From: an uncultured Prevotellaceae bacterium
GTDB lineage: Bacteria; Bacteroidota; Bacteroidia; Bacteroidales; Bacteroidaceae
Length of the DNA: 61,958 nt
Assembly (NCBI GenBank): GCA_902800245.1
Contig: CADCDY010000002.1
Coordinates: 1-61,958, forward strand
Direction: 5' to 3'
This document shows, in pieces, positions 17,744 through 25,705 of this stretch (the first letter of the stretch is position 1; every line of letters begins with the position of its first letter). The notes below the pieces were generated by a model. The model did no database searches and was not told where the DNA came from. It saw only the letters and a list, made by a program, of their open reading frames with translations. The position numbers and the translations under genes are program-made.

Positions 17744-19483
17744 ATGTTATTTGAAAAGAAACAAAAGATTGGCAAATACATAGTAGCTTTTCCGCATAAG
17801 CAGGGCGCTTATGCGGAAACCTACCGTGTGAAAGATGAAAACGGGAAGGTTCTTTTTCTGAAGTTAATTAGTTTTGCTCAGCTAAATGCTTCTCAATATA
17901 GTCCTGATGGGAAAATAATTGAGGTCGAAGTTGCGAAATCTTTATCACATCAAAATCTTTGCGGTTTTATTGATACGGGTACTTTGATTCATGGGGGGCA
18001 GCAATATGCATATATAGTCACAGAATTCATTAGTGGAGAGACTGTAGCAGAGAAAATGGGTCGTGAAGAAACACTGACTGTATACGAAGCTAAACAGATT
18101 GCCAAGAGCGTGTTAAATGCATTATCATTTGTGCATTCTCTTCAGCGTCCTATCATACATAATGAAGTTACTCTGCAAAACACTTTGATTGATCTCTCCG
18201 GAGAATTGAAAGATGCAAAGCTTATTGACTTCGGTCATGCAAGATTCTTGGACTTGCCTCCGTCGAAAGATGATTTAGGCAATATCAATCCTTTCTATTT
18301 AGCTCCAGAGCGCTTCAATGGCGTATGCTCTGTGCAATCTGATTTGTATTCTGTTGGTGTCATGATTTACCAAATGATTTTTGGTATGCTGCCATGGTTC
18401 ATTGATCTATCACAATATAAGTCTACAGACAGAGTAAGGGCAATACTAGCAAGGAAATGTTCTCCTCTGCAGATTCCCTCAATGAATGTTTTTGAATTGG
18501 ATGAACGGCTTATTAATATTATGGGCAAAGCTATGGCCTATGATATTAAAGATAGATTCCAAACTGCTGATGAATTCATTAAGGCGGTGGAAGGTACAGT
18601 TGAGGTAGAAAAGCCAAAAACAGCATCTTTCAAAGAAGCTCCATCTGGCAAGAAAACAAAAAAGATAGGCAATGGTTTTGCTGATGTAGCTGGTATGACT
18701 GAACTGAAGGAACAACTTCAGTCTGACGTAATCGACCTTCTTAAGAATCCAGGTAGAGCTAAAGAACTTGGTCTATCAATTCCTAATGGTTTGCTTTTCT
18801 ATGGACCTCCTGGATGTGGTAAGACCTATTTTGCTGAGAGATTTGCGGAAGAAATTGGATGTAACTACATGTATGTCCTATGTTCCGACGTGGCCTCGCC
18901 ATACATTCACGGAGGTCAGGAAAAGATTGCCAACTTGTTTGAAGAAGCCAGAAAGAATGCACCTACTATCCTCTTCCTTGATGAGGTGGAGGCAATGATA
19001 ATGGATCGAAACAAACATAATAATGTTAGTGAACAAGGTGAAGTTAATGAATTTCTGGGACAATTAAATAACTGCGGAGCAGAGGGCGTAATGGTTATCG
19101 CCGCCACGAACAAGCCGAACTTAATTGACCCAGCAGCTTTACGTGCAGGGCGTTTGGAATTGAAGTACTATATTCCACAGCCAGATAAAGAAACTAGAAT
19201 ACAGCTATTTAAAGTTGGCTTGAAGGGAAGAAATACAGAATTAGGAATTAACTACGATCGACTTGCTGAACTCACAGAGAACAGAGTTTCATCAGATATT
19301 ACATTAATTATTGATACTGCGGCTCGAATTGTTTTTAGAAATAAAATCGAAAAAATAACCCAAGCTGTTATTGAAGAGGCCATAACGCAGATTCAGCCAA
19401 CTGTAAGTGCTGATGAGATTCGGAAATGTGAAAAAATAAGGGATGAATTTACAGGAAAGAAAGCTAACAGAATAGGATTCTAA
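17744..19483 (+). CDS. Pseudokinase-AAA+ ATPase fusion
   Basis: A 579-residue protein in two parts. Residues 1-285 have a Ser/Thr kinase fold: Lys40 of strand 3, DFG at 162-164 and APE at 187-189. The catalytic loop, normally HRDxKxxN, reads H139-N-E-V-T-L-Q-N146, so the catalytic Asp is Glu and the Lys is Thr. This predicts a weak or inactive kinase that may bind ligand or peptide. Residues about 310-560 are an AAA+ domain of the FtsH/Cdc48 type: Walker A GPPGCGKT (354-361), Walker B ILFLDE (409-414), ATNKP (454-458) and arginine finger region RAGR (467-470). It likely assembles as a ring that unfolds or remodels proteins alongside the Hsp70. Confidence 0.85.
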   Translation: MLFEKKQKIGKYIVAFPHKQGAYAETYRVKDENGKVLFLKLISFAQLNASQYSPDGKIIEVEVAKSLSHQNLCGFIDTGTLIHGGQQYAYIVTEFISGETVAEKMGREETLTVYEAKQIAKSVLNALSFVHSLQRPIIHNEVTLQNTLIDLSGELKDAKLIDFGHARFLDLPPSKDDLGNINPFYLAPERFNGVCSVQSDLYSVGVMIYQMIFGMLPWFIDLSQYKSTDRVRAILARKCSPLQIPSMNVFELDERLINIMGKAMAYDIKDRFQTADEFIKAVEGTVEVEKPKTASFKEAPSGKKTKKIGNGFADVAGMTELKEQLQSDVIDLLKNPGRAKELGLSIPNGLLFYGPPGCGKTYFAERFAEEIGCNYMYVLCSDVASPYIHGGQEKIANLFEEARKNAPTILFLDEVEAMIMDRNKHNNVSEQGEVNEFLGQLNNCGAEGVMVIAATNKPNLIDPAALRAGRLELKYYIPQPDKETRIQLFKVGLKGRNTELGINYDRLAELTENRVSSDITLIIDTAARIVFRNKIEKITQAVIEEAITQIQPTVSADEIRKCEKIRDEFTGKKANRIGF

Positions 19484-19494
19484 AAATTATTTCT

Positions 19495-19974
19495 ATGGAA
19501 GAGTTCAATAAGATACTATTACTTACATGTGTGTGTTGCATGGCATGTGATGGAGAAATTGCAAAAGAAGAAGTTTCAACTTTAAAGAAGCTATCTGAAG
19601 ATCAGCACCTTTTTGAAAAAGATGACTTAAACGAGGTACTACCAGTTATCATGAATTCATTAGAGAAGTATGGCTATGAGTTTGTCAAGTCGTATCTAAA
19701 TCTTTTAGAGAAATCGAATTTTAACGAAATACAAGCCCTTCAAATACTGGATGTTGCGACAAAAACAATATATGCTGACAACAAAATAGAATATGATGAG
19801 ATAAAATTTTTCAAGTCAATTCGTAAGAATTTGAAAGTGACAGACGAGCAGATTTTGTCCAAAGTTGATGGCGTAGAAGACTATTGGTTGAGTGCCGATG
19901 CTCAAGACAATAATATGTCTGCTTTTGAAATCAATTTCAGCAATGTTGATTATAGTTCGTTAAAAATAGAATAA
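19495..19974 (+). CDS. TerB-like domain protein
   Basis: A 159-residue all-helical protein. CMACDGEIAKEEVSTLKKL and, about 80 residues later, TIYADNKIEYDEIKFFKSI are the two acidic, metal-binding-like segments of the TerB/DjlA-N fold (aDGxi...E). TerB proteins occur in tellurite-resistance and membrane-linked stress systems, and in DjlA the same fold is fused to a J-domain, which suits its place in an Hsp70 operon. Its stop shares one base with the next start (TAATG), so translation is probably coupled to the gene at 19974. Confidence 0.75.
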   Translation: MEEFNKILLLTCVCCMACDGEIAKEEVSTLKKLSEDQHLFEKDDLNEVLPVIMNSLEKYGYEFVKSYLNLLEKSNFNEIQALQILDVATKTIYADNKIEYDEIKFFKSIRKNLKVTDEQILSKVDGVEDYWLSADAQDNNMSAFEINFSNVDYSSLKIE

Positions 19975-22343
19975 TGAAATACGAAGAAGGTCGTATTATA
20001 AAAGAAAATCCGTTACGTATATTAGGAGTGTTTTCTGATACTCCTAAAAAAGACATCGTGGCCAATCTTGGAAAACTCAGAGCCTTCGTCAAAACAGGAA
20101 AAGCATTAAGTTTCGACTCTGATTTTACGTCTCTTTTAGGCCCAGTTAATCGAACTTCTAATACCATTGAAAAGGCAAATAACGACATATCTTTACCTAA
20201 AGACAAGCTACAAGCGGGAATGTTCTGGTTTATGCAGCATACCGATAATGATAAGGCGGCATTGAATTGTCTAAAGTCTGGTGATGTCAATGGTGCAATG
20301 GCTATAATCCAAAAGAAGGGCAACTATTCTAGTACTGTCAATATGGGCGTACTGGCACTTATCCTCAAGAGATGGGACCTTGCCCTTTATAGTTATGCCT
20401 TTCTTTTAGATTCTGATTATAGACGAGGAGCCTTAATAAAATCTTTCATTGATACAGAAGACTCTATTTCCGAGAATGACTTGGTCGAATATATCTCAAG
20501 CAAACTTATTCAAGAATTCCCAAATGTTCATTGGATAGAACAACTACAGCAAGACAAAATTGAACTGGAAAACAATTTACATCCTTTTAAATCACGTTTT
20601 GTTGGAAGCAAGTTATTTGAGCAGTTAACAGACAAATGTATTAACAAAGTTAAAAATGAATTAGAATCAACACTTAAAAAGGGATCTTCTATATCCAGAG
20701 AAGACGCAAAAGCTAATTTGGAGTATGTGGAAGGAGCAAAAGACCAGCTTAAAGAGTTATTAAAGGATCTTAGATTGGCATTGGGTAAATCAAATGGCAT
20801 TTATATAAAATATGCAGATAAAGTAGCCAATCAATTTTTGAATTGTTGTATAAATTATTACAATAATGATAAGACAAATCCAAATAGAGCACGTGTTATT
20901 TTAAAATATACTCGTATAGCATATCGTTTTGCTGAGGGGGAAACAGCAAAAGATAGGATGAAAGCAAACCTTGAGATTATTGAACAAGCATGCGAGGATC
21001 TCATTCCAGAACTCATAGAGAAGGAGTTTGATGCTATAGACAAAATGGTAATGGATTATCATGAAGTCAGTAAAACTAAAGATTATACCGAGCATCTTGG
21101 TATTCTAATTGAGGATGCATATAAACTTATCCAAATTATTAAGGATAAAATAGGAAGAACTAATAAACATTATATAGATACTTCATCAAATTTTGTTTTA
21201 TTCGCAATCCAAGAAGTGAGACTAAAGAAAAAGGCCACTTCAACGTATACGACATCTTCAGGTCGTTTTCAATACGCATCGGCTCTTCAATGGGGACGTC
21301 AGATACTTGATCTGCTTGCTAAATTTGACAAGGACGATAAGTGTCAATTAGAATATGATATTATTTTTACGCAGGTAATTGATGGATTAAATTCTATGAA
21401 ACCATCTAATATATCCACGCAAAAAACAATAAACAATTCTTCTTCCACGTTGAAAACTAAACCCGCACAGACTCCACCTAAGTCATCAAGTAAATCAACA
21501 CAAACTACGCAATCAAATCGCTCTACAACAGGCTCTTATAGATACTCAGCAGAAAAGGTGAAAGAAAAAATCGATTCGTCTGAAGATGATGGATTGATGA
21601 AATATATCCTTATCATTATGATTATAATTTTCATTGTGGTAATGATAATTTTACTTGGGCGTTCTTGTAAAAATAGTAATACTTCCATCCCTCAAACGGA
21701 AGTTGATTCTCCAATTGTTATTAATAATCAGAAAGAATTAGAAAATGCGATTATTTCAAGTAATAATAATGTAAGAACAACCTCCAGTTCAAGTCTTAAT
21801 AATAGAATAAATTCATCAACACAGCTAACTGATTCATATAGTGATAACAATTTGTCATCAGTAAATACAAATAAAAGCCATCAAGAAGAAACTTTTCGCA
21901 CAATTCAATATAAGACGGGAGAAAGACCTTACCAAAGTACATATGGAAGAGGAAATTATGACAGTGAGACTCAAAACAGTCTTTTGATAAGAAATGGAAG
22001 TAGTACAGATGCTGTTGTTTTCTTGGAAAGAACCAATGGAAAGAAAGTAAGACATGTGTATATTGAAAGAGGACAGAACTTTACAATGACAAAAATACCA
22101 GGGGGAGAATATATTATAAAAGTAATGCAAGGTACTGATTGGAACCCTGAGAAAGATAATGGTTCTGGTAATCCGAAAGGTGGATTCATGTACTCATGTT
22201 CTATTTCAAGATCAGAATCTTATGATGCCTTTGATTATCCTTATCCATCTTCTGGTCAATACGGTCAATATGAAGTTACTCTCTATAAAGTACAAAACGG
22301 CAATATGCAGACGGAAGTAATCAACGAAAATGAATTGTTTTAA
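19974..22343 (+). CDS. Second J-domain-like membrane protein
   Basis: A 789-residue paralogue of the protein at 12410. It starts with ENPLRILGVFSDTPKKDIVA, again a J-domain-like opening without HPD, and shares the helical region with the QxGMFWF / HAQFWF segment. A Ser/Thr-rich linker (about 455-520) leads to one membrane helix (about 542-561, KYILIIMIIIFIVVMIILL). Beyond it, an Asn/Ser-rich spacer is followed by a C-terminal beta domain of about 130 residues (from SLLIRNGSSTDAVVFLER) that the first paralogue lacks. That domain would lie outside the cytoplasm and could sense something at the envelope. Function is inferred from context. Confidence 0.72.
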   Translation: MKYEEGRIIKENPLRILGVFSDTPKKDIVANLGKLRAFVKTGKALSFDSDFTSLLGPVNRTSNTIEKANNDISLPKDKLQAGMFWFMQHTDNDKAALNCLKSGDVNGAMAIIQKKGNYSSTVNMGVLALILKRWDLALYSYAFLLDSDYRRGALIKSFIDTEDSISENDLVEYISSKLIQEFPNVHWIEQLQQDKIELENNLHPFKSRFVGSKLFEQLTDKCINKVKNELESTLKKGSSISREDAKANLEYVEGAKDQLKELLKDLRLALGKSNGIYIKYADKVANQFLNCCINYYNNDKTNPNRARVILKYTRIAYRFAEGETAKDRMKANLEIIEQACEDLIPELIEKEFDAIDKMVMDYHEVSKTKDYTEHLGILIEDAYKLIQIIKDKIGRTNKHYIDTSSNFVLFAIQEVRLKKKATSTYTTSSGRFQYASALQWGRQILDLLAKFDKDDKCQLEYDIIFTQVIDGLNSMKPSNISTQKTINNSSSTLKTKPAQTPPKSSSKSTQTTQSNRSTTGSYRYSAEKVKEKIDSSEDDGLMKYILIIMIIIFIVVMIILLGRSCKNSNTSIPQTEVDSPIVINNQKELENAIISSNNNVRTTSSSSLNNRINSSTQLTDSYSDNNLSSVNTNKSHQEETFRTIQYKTGERPYQSTYGRGNYDSETQNSLLIRNGSSTDAVVFLERTNGKKVRHVYIERGQNFTMTKIPGGEYIIKVMQGTDWNPEKDNGSGNPKGGFMYSCSISRSESYDAFDYPYPSSGQYGQYEVTLYKVQNGNMQTEVINENELF

Positions 22344-22348
22344 TGACT

Positions 22349-22414
22349 ATGGATAAAGAAAAAACAAACAAAAATAGGTCAAAAAGTAAGTTCGTGTACT
22401 TGCCGATGATATGA
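22349..22414 (+). CDS. Possible 21-residue leader peptide
   Basis: A short frame starting ATGGATAAAGAA, rich in Lys and Asn, ends in TGA that overlaps the next start (ATGA at 22411). It may couple translation of the gene at 22411 to the operon. A chance open frame is equally possible. Confidence 0.25.
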   Translation: MDKEKTNKNRSKSKFVYLPMI

Positions 22415-23814
22415 TGAAACAAATCTATCTAATTCTTGCAGTAATGTTGCTGCTGTGCTTGGCACCAATGCCATACGGATACTTTATGCTGGTGCGGTTT
22501 GTGATGATGGTGGCATTCGGATTGATGGCTTACCGATATTTCACTATAAAGAAAAGCGTTGCTGCATGGGTATTTGTGATTCTGGCTGTATTGTTCCAGC
22601 CTATTTACAAGATTGTGCTTGGACGTGGAATTTGGAATGTAGTGGATGTGGTTGTTGCAATATTCCTGATTGCAATATATGTGGTGGAAAGGCGATTGGA
22701 GAGGAAAGGGAGTGTTGGTTATCAGCCATTACCACCAACGGAACAACCAGAGCAGATTGACAACAAGTTTGAATTTAGACTTGAAGGCAAGCTTGGGCCA
22801 AAGGAACTGATATATGTGGCCAGCGAGGAGGATAGGGCTCTGACGGAATTGATAGAAAGCCAACCCGATGTGTTTGAGGGGTGGGGAAAGATGATTGGGT
22901 TCCACATTGTCTATCTGCCTCTGTTGATGAAGCGGCTTAAGGATAAGGAGGTGCTTCGATATCGGGCTCCATATCTGACAGAAGCGGAAATCGGACGAAC
23001 TGCTATTGACAACGATTATCTGCTGCAATACTTGGAACATCCTTCGGATAGAGGGAAAATAAAGCAGGGTTTTATCCGTACTGAGGATATTCATAGGGGT
23101 AGTGACGGAAAGGATAAGGCAATTAATCGTTTCTATCCACTCAATTCCAATAGTTCAGAACCAATAGCAGATCAACTGCATAGAATAGGCAAGCAGATTT
23201 CTATTGAGAAAAACGAGCATGAGCGATTACTTGAGAGTCGAATTTGTTATGAAGACAGGGGCAAATATGAGGCTCATAACGCTGAAGACCGTTTTAACTC
23301 ACAAATTGGCGAAGAAAATACTGATGACCTGATAGAAGAGGTAAAGGAGCGTATTGCCAAGCTGAGGCAGAGGGGAATATCGCAATATCTCTTGGAGCAA
23401 TTGATTCATCCAGACGATAGGTTGAGCAGATTGGTAATCACACTAGACTATAGATTGTTGTTGCCAGAGTACAATGATATGGAAATTAAGATGGAGCCGC
23501 TGGTGAAGGCGGTGTATCTATTGTTCTTGAATCATCCAGAGGGTATCTTGTTTAAGCATCTGCCTGACTATCGGGAGGAGTTGACGAAGATCTATGTGAA
23601 GTTGAAACCCTACGGAATGAGTGATAGAGCAATACAGAGCATAGAAGATGTGACAAACCCGTTGCTGAACTCCATCAACGAAAAATGTGCCAGGATTCGT
23701 GGTGCGTTCGTGGGTCAGTTTGACGACCGTTTGGCCAGGCATTATTATATAGATGGCCTGCGTGGTGAGGCGAAGAAAATCGCTCTGCCTCGCGAGTTAG
23801 TAGTCTGGGAATAA
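22411..23814 (+). CDS. DUF6804-like membrane protein with large cytoplasmic domain
   Basis: A 467-residue protein. The first 95 residues hold four membrane helices with APMPYGYFMLVRFVMM and LFQPIYKIVLGRGIWNVVDV, which match the DUF6804 pattern (paired motifs YGY..R and NP/QPI.K..LGR..W). Residues about 115-467 are soluble, helical and charged, unrelated to anything I know. ATG at 22414 is an alternative start. It is the last gene in line with the Hsp70 operon, though its codon use is less AT-rich than that of the chaperone genes. It may be a later addition or an independent neighbour. Confidence 0.65.
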   Translation: MMKQIYLILAVMLLLCLAPMPYGYFMLVRFVMMVAFGLMAYRYFTIKKSVAAWVFVILAVLFQPIYKIVLGRGIWNVVDVVVAIFLIAIYVVERRLERKGSVGYQPLPPTEQPEQIDNKFEFRLEGKLGPKELIYVASEEDRALTELIESQPDVFEGWGKMIGFHIVYLPLLMKRLKDKEVLRYRAPYLTEAEIGRTAIDNDYLLQYLEHPSDRGKIKQGFIRTEDIHRGSDGKDKAINRFYPLNSNSSEPIADQLHRIGKQISIEKNEHERLLESRICYEDRGKYEAHNAEDRFNSQIGEENTDDLIEEVKERIAKLRQRGISQYLLEQLIHPDDRLSRLVITLDYRLLLPEYNDMEIKMEPLVKAVYLLFLNHPEGILFKHLPDYREELTKIYVKLKPYGMSDRAIQSIEDVTNPLLNSINEKCARIRGAFVGQFDDRLARHYYIDGLRGEAKKIALPRELVVWE

Positions 23815-23871
23815 AAGCGCATTATTTCATATGTTTGGTTTTCATGGAATGTTAAATAATAGTATTTTTTC

Positions 23872-23931
23872 TATTTTTGCTGCGTAAAATTTGGTCAATA
23901 ATAGAAAAATTACTATTTTTGCAGCGTTAAA
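23872..23931 (+). promoter_or_regulatory. Two tandem -7-like boxes before hicAB
   Basis: CTATTTTTGCTGCGT (23871-23885) and CTATTTTTGCAGCGT (23923-23937) are near-identical and each holds TATTTTTG (23872-23879, 23924-23931). No TTG sits at the usual spacing. Repeated boxes may be promoters and/or sites for HicB autorepression. Confidence 0.4.
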
Positions 23932-23948
23932 CAGCAAATAAGACAATA

Positions 23949-24128
23949 ATGAAAAGTTCTGAACTACATAGAAGGTTCATTAAAGCTGGATACAAATTTG
24001 ACCATGCTGAAGGAAGTCACTACTTCTATATAAAAGATGGTGTAATGACGGAACCCATTCCTTATCATGGAGCAAAAGAGATGGGAACAGGGATTGCTAA
24101 TAAGCTAATAAGAAAGTACGGAATTTAA
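23949..24128 (+). CDS. hicA: HicA-type mRNA interferase toxin
   Basis: A 59-residue protein of the HicA toxin family, which cuts mRNA when free of its antitoxin. The sequence opens MKSSELHRRFIKAGYKF and contains EGSHYFYI, with the catalytic His in the G-S-H motif. The end ELGTGTANKL-like segment reads EMGTGIANKLIRKYG here. It folds as a double-stranded-RNA-binding-like alpha-beta domain. Length is typical. The antitoxin gene begins 29 bases downstream, so this is a complete toxin-antitoxin pair. Confidence 0.9.
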   Translation: MKSSELHRRFIKAGYKFDHAEGSHYFYIKDGVMTEPIPYHGAKEMGTGIANKLIRKYGI

Positions 24129-24157
24129 GAACTAATAAGTATAAGTAACGTTGTGTT

Positions 24158-24556
24158 ATGGAAAAGATTATAATGATTATCGAAAAGTCTAAGGACTTCT
24201 TTGATGCCTATTCAGATAATTGTGATGGAATCTATGCTGCTGGAGATAGCATAGAAGCTGTTAAGGCCGATGCAATGGAGGCTATCAGCCTTATCAAGAA
24301 GAATCTCCCAGAAGACCGTTGGCCTAAACAAATAAAGGGAGAGTTTGAAATAGAATGGAAATTCGACGTTCCCAGTTTTTTGGAGTACTATGGCGAATAT
24401 CTGTCATTAGCAGGACTGGAACGTATGACGGGCATTCATCAGAAACAGCTCTCCAACTATCTGCACCGTCGTTCGGTTCCGCGTCAAAAGCAGGCAGATC
24501 GTATTATTAATGGCTTACATCGCTTTGCACGTGAGATATTGAGCATTACATTATGA
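24158..24556 (+). CDS. hicB: HicB-type antitoxin
   Basis: A 132-residue antitoxin that binds HicA and usually represses the operon. The N-terminal half is the degraded RNase-H-like HicB fold (DNCDGIYAAGDSIEAVKADAMEAI). The C-terminal third is a DNA-binding helix-turn-helix (LERMTGIHQKQLSNYLHRRS). The repeated boxes before hicA are candidate operator sites. The pair sits in an accessory stretch next to the chaperone operon. Confidence 0.88.
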   Translation: MEKIIMIIEKSKDFFDAYSDNCDGIYAAGDSIEAVKADAMEAISLIKKNLPEDRWPKQIKGEFEIEWKFDVPSFLEYYGEYLSLAGLERMTGIHQKQLSNYLHRRSVPRQKQADRIINGLHRFAREILSITL

Positions 24557-24608
24557 TTCGGATTAATTGAGGAATTCGCATTTCCACAAGCCTTGTGGAG
24601 CGAAATTG

Positions 24609-24648
24609 TTTGGTTGCGTTGTTAGAAATGGCTAACTTCGCAACCAAA
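24609..24648. repeat. Long perfect-arm hairpin upstream of the gene at 24666
   Basis: Arms TTTGGTTGCG / CGCAACCAAA (24609-24618, 24639-24648), a symmetric TT/TT interruption, then inner arms GTTAG / CTAAC. It is followed by TTTAATTTTG. It may terminate hicAB transcripts or serve as an operator, because a -7 box starts 3 bases later. A second palindrome, TCCACAAG-C-CTTGTGGA, lies at 24583-24599. Confidence 0.65.
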
Positions 24649-24650
24649 TT

Positions 24651-24658
24651 TAATTTTG
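24651..24658 (+). promoter_or_regulatory. -7 box before the gene at 24666
   Basis: TAATTTTG fits TAnnTTTG. The ATG is 7 bases further on, so a very short leader is expected. No TTG at standard spacing; the hairpin occupies that place. Confidence 0.4.
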
Positions 24659-24665
24659 TTGAGTT

Positions 24666-25220
24666 ATGGAAGGATTTATTGTTATGGCAGCATTGCTTGG
24701 AGTGTACATGTTTTATAAGATGTACAAGAATGATCAGAAGGCGGATGTGGAGGTTGGTACAACTGCTACGTCTTCTGAGGGCTTTATCAATGAGACGAGG
24801 GACTTGGTGCTTGAAACGCTAAAAGAAATGGGGTGTGAATATGAGGAAACTGATAATCTTAAAATCTATTTCGACTATCAAGGTGAGCGCTTTATGATAG
24901 AGGCAGACAACGAATGTTATTTTATCAATGTGTATGATCTTTGGTGGCACCACATGTCAACGTATTGTGAGGTGGAAGAGTTTGCTGCTATGCAGAAAAC
25001 TATTAATGCAACCAATGCCCATGCCACTTGTACGGTGTTGTATACGATTAATAAGGAGGCAGAGGAGATTGGCGTACATTCGAAGAAGAATATGTTGTTT
25101 GTTCGTCAGATTCCAGACTTGAAGGGATATTTGGCAAGCACGCTTGATGACTTCTTTAAGATTCAAAGGACTGTATTGACGGAGATTGAAAAGTGTAAGG
25201 TAGTAGAAGAACAACATTAA
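24666..25220 (+). CDS. Membrane-anchored protein of unknown function (YbjN-like domain possible)
   Basis: A 184-residue protein with an N-terminal helix (FIVMAALLGVYMFYKMY) and a soluble domain of about 150 residues. The domain alternates helix-strand-strand (VLETLKEMGCEYEE ... LKIYFDYQGERFMIEAD ... CYFINVYDLWW), which recalls the YbjN/type-III-chaperone fold that pairs with protein partners. No catalytic residues are evident. The gene at 25235 follows after 14 bases, so the two are likely co-transcribed. Confidence 0.6.
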   Translation: MEGFIVMAALLGVYMFYKMYKNDQKADVEVGTTATSSEGFINETRDLVLETLKEMGCEYEETDNLKIYFDYQGERFMIEADNECYFINVYDLWWHHMSTYCEVEEFAAMQKTINATNAHATCTVLYTINKEAEEIGVHSKKNMLFVRQIPDLKGYLASTLDDFFKIQRTVLTEIEKCKVVEEQH

Positions 25221-25234
25221 ATAAGAATAGGGTT

Positions 25235-25705
25235 ATGACAGACTACGAGTATATTTTGCAACAGGCAAAAAAGGCGCATTATTCTGGATGGGATGATGCG
25301 GAGTTAAGAAAGTGTGTGGGTATGTTGGAAGGGCTATCGAGGCTGGAACTGACATCTCTTTACTATAGCAGGTGGGTGAAGGAAGAAAAGGTTTTCAGAA
25401 TGTCTGTATTCAACACCTTGTTTAAGGATAAAGTGGGGAAACGCGAGGAGCGTATCAAGAATGCTGATATTGATACGCTGATTGAGGAGTTCCAAGACAA
25501 GCAGAGTGGCAACGTGTCGCTAATCCGTAAGGAGATGAGAGAACGCTACAAGGCTGGCAAGGATAGGCAAAAGATTGCTATGGCTTTCAATTGTGCAACG
25601 AAAAGCGATCAATCATGGCTGAAGTGGCAGATTCGTAAGGAACGATATAGCAAAACTAATGGTAGTGGTAGTAGTTTTCAGGGGAATAAACAATCATGGA
25701 GATAA
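25235..25705 (+). CDS. Unknown helical protein
   Basis: A 156-residue charged, helical protein that I do not recognise. The C-terminal part is rich in Lys, Arg, Ser and Asn (RYSKTNGSGSSFQGNKQSWR) and may bind nucleic acid. Segment SLIRKEMRERYKAGKDRQKIAMAF is strongly basic. Its stop (TAA) is directly followed by the ATG of the WYL-like gene at 25706, with no gap, so the two are translated from one message. Confidence 0.55.
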   Translation: MTDYEYILQQAKKAHYSGWDDAELRKCVGMLEGLSRLELTSLYYSRWVKEEKVFRMSVFNTLFKDKVGKREERIKNADIDTLIEEFQDKQSGNVSLIRKEMRERYKAGKDRQKIAMAFNCATKSDQSWLKWQIRKERYSKTNGSGSSFQGNKQSWR

